Assembly (NCBI GenBank): GCA_937926515.1
Contig: CALAZZ010000147.1
Span: 6,690-70,689 of the forward strand
DNA length: 64,000 nt
Reading direction: 5' to 3'
Origin: an uncultured Bacteroidales bacterium
Lineage (GTDB): Bacteria > Bacteroidota > Bacteroidia > Bacteroidales > F082
Under the pieces are notes generated by a model. That model worked only from the letters and a program-made list of their open reading frames with translations. It was not told the origin of the DNA and searched no databases. The position numbers and the translations under genes were made by a program. Positions 7,533 to 14,812 of the stretch are shown one piece after another (the stretch's first letter is position 1; the number at the start of each line of letters is the position of its first letter).

Positions 7533-9464
7533 TCAAGTACCAAACACTTCAAAAGTTATCTCCTCCACCATAGTCATTATTTTCCTTTTAACTTCGGCAT
7601 GGCTATGCTTTGAAGGGTCACTGGCCTTCTTCCCGGCTGTAGAGTTTGCTATGGTGCCGAGGGCATTGAGCAGCGCCTCCACATCTTGTGTGGTGTTTTG
7701 CAAGCCAAAACTAATACGGGTTACACCTTGCAGGTTTATAGCAGGGATCATCTTTTTCACCGTACGCTGCAGGCGGTCCTGCCATGGTTTGAATTCGAGC
7801 AAGTGCTTGATGGTCAGGTGGGCACACAGGCAGCCGTAGCGCACACCAATGCCTGCTGTTCGTGCCAGTTCGCCCGAAACGGAGGAATTCATCTTGTTTT
7901 TGATCTCGAAACCAATCACCCCGGTTTTATCTGCCAGCGATTGGGAACCGGTACCGTTTAGGCCAATAAAACGGAGTCCCCTGATGTGAGCCATACCGTG
8001 GATTGCCTGGCTCAGCAGTTTTTGTTCTTCGCGTTCAATCACATCAAAGCCAATGCGTTCGATCAGTAGCATGGCTTGACCTAAGGCCGCAATACCCCCT
8101 GTGTTAGCCTCACCCGAACTCTTGATAGCATCCATTTCTGCAGGGCTGAAGTGTAGCAGCCCCTTGCGTACCAGCAGCACCCCACATCCAAAGGGGGCAT
8201 ACATCTTATGCGCCGAAACGGCCAGGTAATCAATGCCAAGCCCAAACATATCAACAGGCTTGTGTGCACCCAGTTGTGCGCCATCAACCAATAAACGCAC
8301 ACCATAGCGCCTGGCCATGGCTCCGATGAGCCTGAGGTTGTTGCAACTGCCTGTTACGTTGGAGGCACCGCTCACTGCCAGCAGTTTTACCCTTCGGTTG
8401 CCTTTGGCCTGAGCCTCATTGTAGTCAGCAAGCAGCTTTTCGAGCTCTTCGAGATTGAAAAATCCTTCTGCATCTATTGAAATGCGTATTAGTTCATGCC
8501 CTTTCACCATGCGCCACGACAAATCGTTTGAAGAATGCTCAAGCAAGGAACTGACGATAACAGGCTGGGTTGGCTCAACCGGCTCCAACGACAGGCTTTC
8601 GGCTGCCAGGTTTATGGCTTCGGTAGCGTTGCTCGTAAAAACAATATCATATTCATCAGGTGGGGCATTAAAAAACTTGCTGCACAGCAGCCTGGTCTGT
8701 TGAATGATGGCTTCTTTTGTTTGTCCCTGCTGGCGGCAGGCCTTTCTGAAGGTTTCCCAAATGGCTTCAAATGTGGGTGTGCTGGCAGCATTGTCGAGGT
8801 TTACATAGGTTTTGTTCCCGTACAGGGTAGGCACCTTTAATCCGCGTCCGACAAGCGTTTTGCGCAGGCCAGTGAGTAATTCCATGCCTTTAAGTTGCTC
8901 AAGGCCATAGGTATTGAAAATTTCTTCCACTGTCATATCACTGGCTTCATCGTGTAAAAATGCATCAATACCGTATTTCTCCATCAGTTGCAGCCCAACA
9001 GCAAAGGCAATGCAATTGATAATAGCCGGTGTTCCTGCCTCCAGCCTTTCGGCACCGTTGGCGCTGATCACCCAGTCATCGCCATAGAGCTGTGTGGTCC
9101 CTCCACCGGCAATAAAAGGAACATTTTTAGGAAGCGCATCATACCTGATAGCCAGGGCTACAACCCCAAACTTCAATCCGGTCTCACTGCCAGATAGGCG
9201 TTGCATATGGGCTGCATCAATATGGGCCGCTATGGCATCAGCCCTTCGAGGCGATGCGAAAACAACCAAATGACTTCGCTTACTTAGCCCTAAGTGCTGG
9301 AGCACCACCTCCTTGGCCTTTTCGTACAATTGGGTGGTGGCCATAGAGGCAAAACTGCTGCCACGATGCACATTCCCGTATGAGATCAAGGCTTTGTAAA
9401 GGGCTGCTTCAATCACTTGATAAGCGCTTATTCTATCATGTTCAAGAGTTGGGATGTGGTTCAT
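7533..9464 (-). CDS. Class V aminotransferase / cysteine desulfurase-like fusion
   Basis: A 643-residue PLP enzyme made of two unequal class V aminotransferase units. Residues about 216-605 are a full unit: NLDNAAST, TSNATEAINLAA, DGAQ (Asp394), Schiff-base Lys420 in AVSAHKMYAPFG, SGEANTGG, and a SufS-like loop GVRYGCLCAHL that could present a reactive Cys. Residues 1-215 look like another class V protein with its middle deleted: NVHRGSSFASMATT and YEKAK (N-terminal part) are followed by GGGTTQLYGDDW and RLEAGTPAIINCIA (late large-domain part), with no PLP lysine. The first unit is thus probably structural. The ATG overlaps the TGA of the XRE gene (ATGA), so translation is coupled. Substrate unknown; cysteine desulfurase or selenocysteine lyase activity is possible. 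The C-terminal 35 residues are Lys-rich and unlike the family. Confidence 0.8.
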   Translation of the reverse strand: MNHIPTLEHDRISAYQVIEAALYKALISYGNVHRGSSFASMATTQLYEKAKEVVLQHLGLSKRSHLVVFASPRRADAIAAHIDAAHMQRLSGSETGLKFGVVALAIRYDALPKNVPFIAGGGTTQLYGDDWVISANGAERLEAGTPAIINCIAFAVGLQLMEKYGIDAFLHDEASDMTVEEIFNTYGLEQLKGMELLTGLRKTLVGRGLKVPTLYGNKTYVNLDNAASTPTFEAIWETFRKACRQQGQTKEAIIQQTRLLCSKFFNAPPDEYDIVFTSNATEAINLAAESLSLEPVEPTQPVIVSSLLEHSSNDLSWRMVKGHELIRISIDAEGFFNLEELEKLLADYNEAQAKGNRRVKLLAVSGASNVTGSCNNLRLIGAMARRYGVRLLVDGAQLGAHKPVDMFGLGIDYLAVSAHKMYAPFGCGVLLVRKGLLHFSPAEMDAIKSSGEANTGGIAALGQAMLLIERIGFDVIEREEQKLLSQAIHGMAHIRGLRFIGLNGTGSQSLADKTGVIGFEIKNKMNSSVSGELARTAGIGVRYGCLCAHLTIKHLLEFKPWQDRLQRTVKKMIPAINLQGVTRISFGLQNTTQDVEALLNALGTIANSTAGKKASDPSKHSHAEVKRKIMTMVEEITFEVFGT

Positions 9465-9697
9465 TTCTTTTTCTTTTTGTCATTAATAATTTCAAATGAG
9501 AACACTGCATCAAGTGGCTTTTCGAATGTGTGTGCAATCATGAAAGCAAGCTCGAGGCTGGGAAAATATTTTCCATTTTCGATGGCTACAATGGTTTGCC
9601 TCGAAACGCCTGTTTTTTCAGCCAGCTCCTGCTGCGTCATCTCATTGGCAAAAAAACGCAGGGTGCGTATGTTGTTGGTGATGTTTATTTTGGCCAT
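9461..9697 (-). CDS. XRE-family transcriptional regulator
   Basis: A 78-residue Cro/CI-type protein consisting almost only of the helix-turn-helix: NNIRTLRFFANEMTQQELAEKTGVSRQTIVAIENGKYFPSLELAFMIAHTFE, followed by DAVFSFE and a terminal run of Lys. The start at 9697 is chosen because AGGAAAGGAG lies just upstream on the minus strand; the longer frame from 9739 runs into the upstream gene. It sits between a four-helix membrane protein and the class V aminotransferase, overlapping both translationally. Small XRE regulators beside membrane proteins of this kind usually repress their own operon, and a palindrome in the operon promoter (10216-10230) is a candidate site. Confidence 0.85.
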   Translation of the reverse strand: MAKINITNNIRTLRFFANEMTQQELAEKTGVSRQTIVAIENGKYFPSLELAFMIAHTFEKPLDAVFSFEIINDKKKKK

Positions 9698-9698
9698 A

Positions 9699-10148
9699 TC
9701 ATACTCCTTTCCTGTAATAATACAGCCTGAAAAGTTCATTCACTGTGCTGGCCACAAAACCCGATGAAATAAGCACCACAAACATCACCCAGGGCTGCAT
9801 GCCCAGTGCCAGTGAACCCATGGCGAGCATAAAGCCTACAATAAAAATATAATGTGAAATTTTGATGGCCTTCAGCTCGATCAGTTTATCGCGCTCATCT
9901 TCAATGGGATCAATATCCTCACCTTTCCACAGAATGTGTATAATAATGGCGAAAATGATATGGATCAGGATCTGTATGCCGATGGCAATGGGGATCAGTA
10001 TGAGGAAGGACCTGCCCCAAAATCTGAAGTCGTTCAGGATGTCGGGATTGCCTGCAATATATCTGCTATAAATATACCAGGCATAAAATAACATCACCAC
10101 CACTGAACCTACCAGCGAAACGAGTATTCTTTTTTCTTTAATGTCCAT
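9699..10148 (-). CDS. Four-TM membrane protein (DUF2178-like)
   Basis: A 149-residue integral membrane protein with about four hydrophobic segments (near residues 9-28, 48-72, 96-112 and 118-136). The central motif DPIEDERDKLIELKAIKIS between segments 2 and 3 is what I know from DUF2178 and similar membrane proteins that are encoded beside small XRE regulators. Function is unknown. It has a strong Shine-Dalgarno (AGGAGGT, 5 bases before ATG), unusual in this window, and is the first gene of an operon with the XRE regulator and the class V enzyme. Confidence 0.7.
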   Translation of the reverse strand: MDIKEKRILVSLVGSVVVMLFYAWYIYSRYIAGNPDILNDFRFWGRSFLILIPIAIGIQILIHIIFAIIIHILWKGEDIDPIEDERDKLIELKAIKISHYIFIVGFMLAMGSLALGMQPWVMFVVLISSGFVASTVNELFRLYYYRKGV

Positions 10149-10173
10149 AATGACCTCCTATTGTTTGAAATAT

Positions 10174-10188
10174 TATACTAGATGTATA
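10174..10188. promoter_or_regulatory. Inverted repeat in operon leader
   Basis: TATAC and GTATA arms separated by 5 bases, lying between the promoter and the first ATG of the XRE operon. It could be a second regulator site. The arms differ from those of the palindrome at 10216. Confidence 0.3.
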
Positions 10189-10200
10189 CTTTATTTGATG

Positions 10201-10230
10201 CAAAGATATATATATTTGACAATATGTCAA
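10201..10230 (-). promoter_or_regulatory. Promoter of XRE operon with operator palindrome
   Basis: On the minus strand TTG (10230-10228), a 19-base spacer and TATCTTTG (10208-10201) match the Bacteroidota promoter exactly. The -33 TTG is the start of a perfect palindrome TTGACA-N3-TGTCAA (10216-10230), so a bound repressor would block the -33 region. The XRE protein encoded by the second gene is the natural candidate. Confidence 0.6.
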
Positions 10231-10265
10231 GTTTATTTTACATATTTTTTAAAAAAAATGAAAAC

Positions 10266-10904
10266 CTAATCAGCTTCAAAAGCATTGACAGCATGTAGCA
10301 GGACACTTCTGGCATGTTCCTCATCGGCAATGGCAACAATCTGAACGACCCCCTCCCCTTTGTAATTTGCAAGCCAATTGGTCAATGCTTCCACTACGCC
10401 AGGAAAATCTGTTTGTAGTTGGTTCAGGGTTTCAACATGCCCAAACCAATGGGCAGTAGAAACGGCGATCAGTTTATCATCCTGCTCACCATGATCGCGC
10501 ATCTGTATCACTCCCACAACTCTGGATACAACCACAGCACCCCGCTCAACGGTCGGGCCCAACAGGAACACATCCAATGGGTCACCATCACCGCCTTGTT
10601 CGGCCGGCAACAATGTTCGAGGAACCATGCCATAATTGGCCGGATAGGGCAAATAAGGTATTATCCGCATGGAATCAGCTGTGATGCGTTCCCATTGCAA
10701 GCTGCCGTCTGTTTTGTCAACCTCCCATTTTTCATTGGTGCCAGCAGGTATTTCAACAACAACATTCACGAGGCTGTCATCTGTTAATGCTGGAAAACCC
10801 CGAAGAAAATCCTGCGTAAGAACATCAGTCGCATCCTGGCTGACAAGTAGATCACGACATGAAGTGATGGCAATAAAAAGAATCAGCGCAAATAAGGGTC
10901 TCAT
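10266..10904 (-). CDS. Lipoprotein inorganic pyrophosphatase (family I)
   Basis: A 212-residue family I pyrophosphatase from the ATG at 10904. The catalytic core is intact: EIPAGTNEKWEVDK, PYPANYGMVPRT, the Mg-binding signature GGDGDPLDVFLLG, and DDKLIAVS. It hydrolyses pyrophosphate to two phosphates. Unusually, it begins with a lipoprotein signal (MRPLFALILFIAITSC, lipobox Cys16) and a 30-residue linker before the enzyme, so it should be exported and lipid-anchored. The residues after the Cys (RDLL) do not make the acidic surface-export signal, so a periplasmic face is more likely. A role in harvesting phosphate outside the cytoplasm is inferred. Single gene by spacing. Confidence 0.85.
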   Translation of the reverse strand: MRPLFALILFIAITSCRDLLVSQDATDVLTQDFLRGFPALTDDSLVNVVVEIPAGTNEKWEVDKTDGSLQWERITADSMRIIPYLPYPANYGMVPRTLLPAEQGGDGDPLDVFLLGPTVERGAVVVSRVVGVIQMRDHGEQDDKLIAVSTAHWFGHVETLNQLQTDFPGVVEALTNWLANYKGEGVVQIVAIADEEHARSVLLHAVNAFEAD

Positions 10905-10949
10905 CAAGGAATGCTTGTATATTAGAAGTGCAATGTTATGAAAATCGGA

Positions 10950-12260
10950 TTAATTATCCTGCATGATTAACTTAAAAACGCCTGCATTTCCATCGCTCAA
11001 GGTAATGTGCACCAAGTATAAACCAGGGACAAAGTTCAAGTTCGAAATTATGTGGTGATCAAAACAATTGAACTTTTCTAAAACTAGCTTTCCCTGCCCA
11101 TCATATACCTTGAAATGAAAATTCATCCCAGGAAAACTGATGGTGGTAATGCCTTTAGCAGGATTGGGGAAAATTTTACCAGCCACACCACTCAATGAAG
11201 GTAAAGAAGCCGGACTGCAGATCACTTTATTCAGCCGCTTCCAAATTTCATTGTTATACACGGCTCCTATTTCTCCTTCAGTGGGTTCATTTCCCATTCT
11301 AATCAGCACCAGCCCTTCATCAGGCACAACATTGATTAGCTGACCATTTGCGCCGAGGGCTGCATGCAGATTGTCAGGCGCATCAGGCATAAGTGGCCCG
11401 TCGAAAACAATTTGCGTTTGGGGCAGCATAAAACTGGACTTACCATTGAGCCACCACAGATAGCCATAGGACAGGTTCATTTCCTGCGATGTGTTAATCA
11501 TTTGGTCGAAATAAACCTGATCGGTCATGATTTGGTTTCCATCCCAATTGCCTTCATTTTGGATCAGCAATCCAAACCTTGCCATGCTTCGGGAATTGCT
11601 CAAGTAAATCCGGTTGTAGCCAATTTGCAGAAAGAAGCCAGTGATGCCTGTCGGATTTCTTAACCTTTGGTTCACCAATTGATTTAAGCTTAATGAGGTG
11701 GCACTCTCCAATACCTGGCCAATCAATGTGTAGGGGCCGTTATGGTATGCCCAGCGGCTTCCGGCATCAGCCAGATAAACCAGGCAAGTATCGTGTGTAC
11801 AAAAAGGATCGGGCACGCCATCGTCCAACCCGCTGCTCATCGACAGTTGGTGCCTGATGGTAATCAGTGCTTCCTGTTCAGGGGTGCACGATGTCCAACC
11901 AGGTCCAAGGTAGTCGGACACCGCATCATCAATGGATAATAGCTGATCTTGCTGTACCAATCCAATCAGGAAGGCATTGATTGTTTTGCCTGCTGATGCC
12001 CAGTACCACAAACTGTCTTGCGTGAAAGTATCAAAGTAATGCTCAAATACAATCCTGCCATCTTTCAGTAGGATAAATGACTTGGTGTGGGTTTCATCCA
12101 GAAAATCAAGGAGCTGCTCAATCTCTTCCTCACACCAATAAAGCGATTCGGGTGAAATGGATTCCCATTCATCGCCAGATAAAGGTGGAAAATAAGTGTT
12201 TTGCAACGAAGCAGTTGTGGCAAGAATAAGAAAAACAAAAGTCGTAAATGCACGTGGCAT
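10950..12260 (-). CDS. Secreted serine hydrolase (class C beta-lactamase fold) with T9SS tail
   Basis: A 436-residue protein: short signal peptide (MPRAFTTFVFLILATTAS), a beta-lactamase/penicillin-binding-like esterase domain (about residues 40-345) and a T9SS sorting domain (about 350-436: GKIFPNPAKGITTISF, then FVPGLYLVHI). The nucleophile motif SxxK is SAGK (89-92) and the second motif YxN is YHN (172-174). The domain is typical of serine hydrolases annotated as beta-lactamase class C; most are esterases or peptidases, not resistance enzymes. Substrate unknown. It is exported by Sec and then by the Por system. Its 3' end is about 45 bases from the pyrophosphatase gene, so the two could share a transcript. 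Confidence 0.85.
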   Translation of the reverse strand: MPRAFTTFVFLILATTASLQNTYFPPLSGDEWESISPESLYWCEEEIEQLLDFLDETHTKSFILLKDGRIVFEHYFDTFTQDSLWYWASAGKTINAFLIGLVQQDQLLSIDDAVSDYLGPGWTSCTPEQEALITIRHQLSMSSGLDDGVPDPFCTHDTCLVYLADAGSRWAYHNGPYTLIGQVLESATSLSLNQLVNQRLRNPTGITGFFLQIGYNRIYLSNSRSMARFGLLIQNEGNWDGNQIMTDQVYFDQMINTSQEMNLSYGYLWWLNGKSSFMLPQTQIVFDGPLMPDAPDNLHAALGANGQLINVVPDEGLVLIRMGNEPTEGEIGAVYNNEIWKRLNKVICSPASLPSLSGVAGKIFPNPAKGITTISFPGMNFHFKVYDGQGKLVLEKFNCFDHHIISNLNFVPGLYLVHITLSDGNAGVFKLIMQDN

Positions 12261-12341
12261 ATCACTTTGCGATTTAGTTCACAATAGTAATAAATTTCAG
12301 TGATTTTGGCACCTTTATTTCTGCCTGGTAAACATTGTGAA

Positions 12342-12818
12342 TTATCTACGTCCCGGACCGCCTCTTCCTTCTTGCCTTTCGCGCAGGCGTTCCAATGCTT
12401 GACGCCTGAATTGCTCCTCAGCTCTGAAATAGCGCGCAACTTTTACAGGCGGTAAAAATTCGCGTATGCTCAGCAGGAATTCAACCCTTGCCTTGTGTAT
12501 GGTTTCTGCCTGACTCATGCGGCTATCAATCATTTGATTGATTTCAGCATCTGTCATGGCTTCAAAATCAGCAGGCATTTCTCGCATGGTTTCAAGCTGA
12601 TTGTCACGTTGCTCAACTAAAATTTTCTGGTAGTTGTTGTACAATGGCCAGAACTGCCGGGCTTCATCAGGTGTAAGGTCAATCTGACGCGTAAGAAAGG
12701 CAATTTTCAATTGTTCGATTCGCTCGCCAGGCTTAGGTTCAGGCCTTTGTTGTGCAATGGCTGTAAACAAACCAAACAGAAGGAAAATCAATGTTAATTG
12801 TAAATGTTTTGTATTCAT
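12342..12818 (-). CDS. Periplasmic Spy/CpxP-like protein
   Basis: A 158-residue exported protein from the ATG at 12818 (a TTG 15 bases upstream is less likely). A signal peptide ends near TAIAQQ. The mature part is helical and charged: KIAFLTRQIDLTPDEARQFW, then long helices and a Gly/Arg tail (EGRGGPGRR). This LTPDEA..FWP pattern is common in Bacteroidota proteins placed third in ECF sigma operons and resembles the LTxxQ proteins Spy and CpxP. It may be a periplasmic chaperone or a sensor for the anti-sigma factor. It follows the anti-sigma-like gene directly, with the TGA of that gene 11 bases before the ATG. Confidence 0.75.
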   Translation of the reverse strand: MNTKHLQLTLIFLLFGLFTAIAQQRPEPKPGERIEQLKIAFLTRQIDLTPDEARQFWPLYNNYQKILVEQRDNQLETMREMPADFEAMTDAEINQMIDSRMSQAETIHKARVEFLLSIREFLPPVKVARYFRAEEQFRRQALERLRERQEGRGGPGRR

Positions 12819-12829
12819 GATCTTAAGTT

Positions 12830-13255
12830 TCAAAAATTATTATCGTCATTTTCAAGTAGGTATCGAAGTAAATCCTCGGTTGCAATATCGTCCCAACTTA
12901 AGGTATCGGCTCCTGATTTTGATACATGATCTGTTTCCATCAGCGTGTTAATGGGAGTGCCATTGCCTTGTGAGACCAATGTTTCTTCGTTAGGCAGCGG
13001 AGCCTCGGAATGCTTATCGGCATATTGTGGCTGACTGGGTTCGATAAAATAAATCAGGGCTGCGCCTATTCCTAGCATCAGTATTACCAGAGCTGCAGCA
13101 GCCATCAGAAGCCGTTTTCTGCGTAAAGGGTTTTCCTCCTCTAGGGGCTGATCAATCTTTTCCATCACTTCCTGCTTTAGCGCTTTGAAGTAGCCCTTGG
13201 GCAGGTCATTGAAAACTTTTGTCTTTTTACCTTTTAGGTGTTCAAATTCTTTCAT
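12830..13255 (-). CDS. Anti-sigma factor-like single-TM protein
   Basis: A 141-residue protein with an N-terminal cytoplasmic part (FNDLPKGYFKALKQEVMEKI), a basic anchor (LRRKRLL), one membrane helix (about residues 50-70) and an acidic, low-complexity periplasmic tail. The arrangement is typical of small anti-sigma factors in Bacteroidota. The start codon overlaps the stop of the sigma gene (TAATG), so the two are translationally coupled; this is the main support for the role. No zinc-binding anti-sigma motif is visible. Confidence 0.65.
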   Translation of the reverse strand: MKEFEHLKGKKTKVFNDLPKGYFKALKQEVMEKIDQPLEEENPLRRKRLLMAAAALVILMLGIGAALIYFIEPSQPQYADKHSEAPLPNEETLVSQGNGTPINTLMETDHVSKSGADTLSWDDIATEDLLRYLLENDDNNF

Positions 13256-13752
13256 TAGTTTGGATTTTTTTTGATGTAATCCTCAATCTTTTTCACCGCT
13301 TTATGGTAAACAGCTTTTATAGTTCCTTCCGCCAATCGCAAGGCTTGGGCCACATCCTTTATGGGCATATCGTTGAAGTATCGCATCCCAAAAACTGCCC
13401 GCTGCTGTACCGAAAGCCCTTCAATGGCCCTTTCAAGTATCTTACCCGGATCAGCCGTTGAAAGTGAACCATCTACCCTTTCAGCAGAAGCATTTGTCAG
13501 CAGGAAAACCCGCTTAACTTTCTGCTTGCGTAAATGCTGCAAAGCTTCGTTATAGGCAATCCTGTAAAGCCAGGTTGCTGCCGCTGCTTCACCCCTGAAC
13601 CCTGATTGCGCATGCCAGGCCTTCAGCCATGTATTCTGCAAAACATCATTGGCATCCTCATGATTGAGCACCATGCTCCTTATCTGCGCATACAGTGCCG
13701 GGCTGTGCTCATCCACAAGGGCCTCAAAATGGTTTTTATTGGAGTCCTCCAC
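13255..13752 (-). CDS. ECF-type RNA polymerase sigma factor
   Basis: A 165-residue sigma-70 family protein of the extracytoplasmic-function class. Region 2 lies at about residues 9-78 (MVLNHEDANDVLQNTWLKAW, TWLYRIAYNEAL) and region 4 at about 108-160 (LSVQQRAVFGMRYFNDMP, then the helix-turn-helix DVAQALRLAEGTIKAVYHKA). Region 3 is absent, as expected. It directs RNA polymerase to a set of envelope-linked genes and is probably held by the next gene product. First gene of a three-gene operon with an anti-sigma-like and a Spy-like protein. Confidence 0.9.
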   Translation of the reverse strand: MEDSNKNHFEALVDEHSPALYAQIRSMVLNHEDANDVLQNTWLKAWHAQSGFRGEAAAATWLYRIAYNEALQHLRKQKVKRVFLLTNASAERVDGSLSTADPGKILERAIEGLSVQQRAVFGMRYFNDMPIKDVAQALRLAEGTIKAVYHKAVKKIEDYIKKNPN

Positions 13753-13801
13753 TTATAGCTGTCATTATTAATAAACTTTTAATCCTTATTTATTTAATGT
13801 C

Positions 13802-13835
13802 ACCCCTGTTAGTGCATGAATGCACTGTCAGGGGT
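13802..13835. other. Long two-part hairpin between lipoprotein and sigma genes
   Basis: Two nested perfect 7-bp arms: ACCCCTG/CAGGGGT outside and AGTGCAT/ATGCACT inside, separated by a 2-base mismatch. It starts just after the lipoprotein stop codon on the minus strand. No T run follows, so it is either a Rho-type end or 3' stabiliser, or an operator ahead of the sigma operon. Confidence 0.5.
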
Positions 13836-13842
13836 AGTGTAA

Positions 13843-14676
13843 TTACGGAAGCCGAATTGTGAACGTATCGTCGCCAATGGTAACCGTTGCAATATTATCA
13901 CATATGCCATCACCATAGTCAAGTATGGCAAGAGGCCTGTTGCTGCGTTCAATTTCTACGGTGCCACTCACAAAATGGTGACAGCTCAGCTCGCGTCGCA
14001 AGGGATTTATGATGGTTCGTGTGGAACCAAAACCATTTGAATTTGTGGTGATTGCACTGCCATCAATCAGGTGCACATCGTCAAACCATTGAGGTGTACC
14101 AAAGCCTTCAATCCAGGTGCGCAGATGCTGTGCCTGCCGGCTGATGACGGTACCATCCGAAGCCAAGGTAATGCTGCCATCCACCTCAGCACTGAATTGT
14201 GGGAAGCCTTCACCATTTGGCCCCAGGTTTTCACGCACTTTTATGCCTTGAATGTGGTTGTCGTTTACATGGAAATTGTCAAAAGTATGGGTGATCACTG
14301 TACCGGGTTGATAAAACCGCCCATTAAAGGTTACAATAATCACACCCCTGCGGTATTTTCCATCGGGGCAGAGGCAGTTTTCCTCACCAAAGTCTATTGT
14401 CATCACATGTGGCATTTGGGTGGTATCGATAGTAATGGTAGCACAATCACCTATTCTGCGGCGGTAATTTTGGCCATCCTTAAAACCTATCTGAGCCAAA
14501 CGGAATCCTTCGTTACTTATTTCAAATACTTCATCAAACAACACCTCAGCGTCAACTTCCTGTTTCATTTCCAACTCATTAACAGCGTTATCTTGTTTTT
14601 CGACATCAGATTTTTGGCAGGCTGTAGCCAGTATCAAAAGGGCAGCCGCTAAAGCTAAAAGCAGTTTAATATTCAT
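13843..14676 (-). CDS. Lipoprotein of unknown function
   Basis: A 277-residue exported lipoprotein: signal peptide with lipobox LATAC (Cys20), then a short acidic linker and a beta-rich domain containing paired Cys (GDCATITID, GEENCLCPDGKYRRG, ELSCHHFVSGTVEI, DGICDNIATVTIGDDTF). The residues from GDCATITID to the KYRRG strand, repeated in spirit near the C-terminus, look like a conserved Bacteroidota lipoprotein fold I cannot name. No catalytic motif is visible. It ends just before a strong hairpin and is probably monocistronic. Confidence 0.7.
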   Translation of the reverse strand: MNIKLLLALAAALLILATACQKSDVEKQDNAVNELEMKQEVDAEVLFDEVFEISNEGFRLAQIGFKDGQNYRRRIGDCATITIDTTQMPHVMTIDFGEENCLCPDGKYRRGVIIVTFNGRFYQPGTVITHTFDNFHVNDNHIQGIKVRENLGPNGEGFPQFSAEVDGSITLASDGTVISRQAQHLRTWIEGFGTPQWFDDVHLIDGSAITTNSNGFGSTRTIINPLRRELSCHHFVSGTVEIERSNRPLAILDYGDGICDNIATVTIGDDTFTIRLP

Positions 14677-14812
14677 AATTTTAATTATTAGTGAATGAAT
14701 TTATGCTTTAGATGCTTTAATTCAAAAAAGGTTTATGCGCGGTCCGAAAAAAAGAACAGTCCAAATATCCTCTTTATTTGGCATCTTCTTTAATACATGG
14801 CCTGAATGTCAT

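Noticed and set aside
12818..12833. TTG start for the Spy-like gene, and similar TTG extensions at 38223, 52662, 28538 and 60305
   Set aside because: Each has an in-frame ATG just downstream that begins the conserved domain or has a ribosome-binding site.
14071..14652. 193-codon plus-strand open frame over the unknown lipoprotein
   Set aside because: Lies opposite a frame with a lipobox and beta-domain text; the plus product has no domain and the pattern is that of a shadow.
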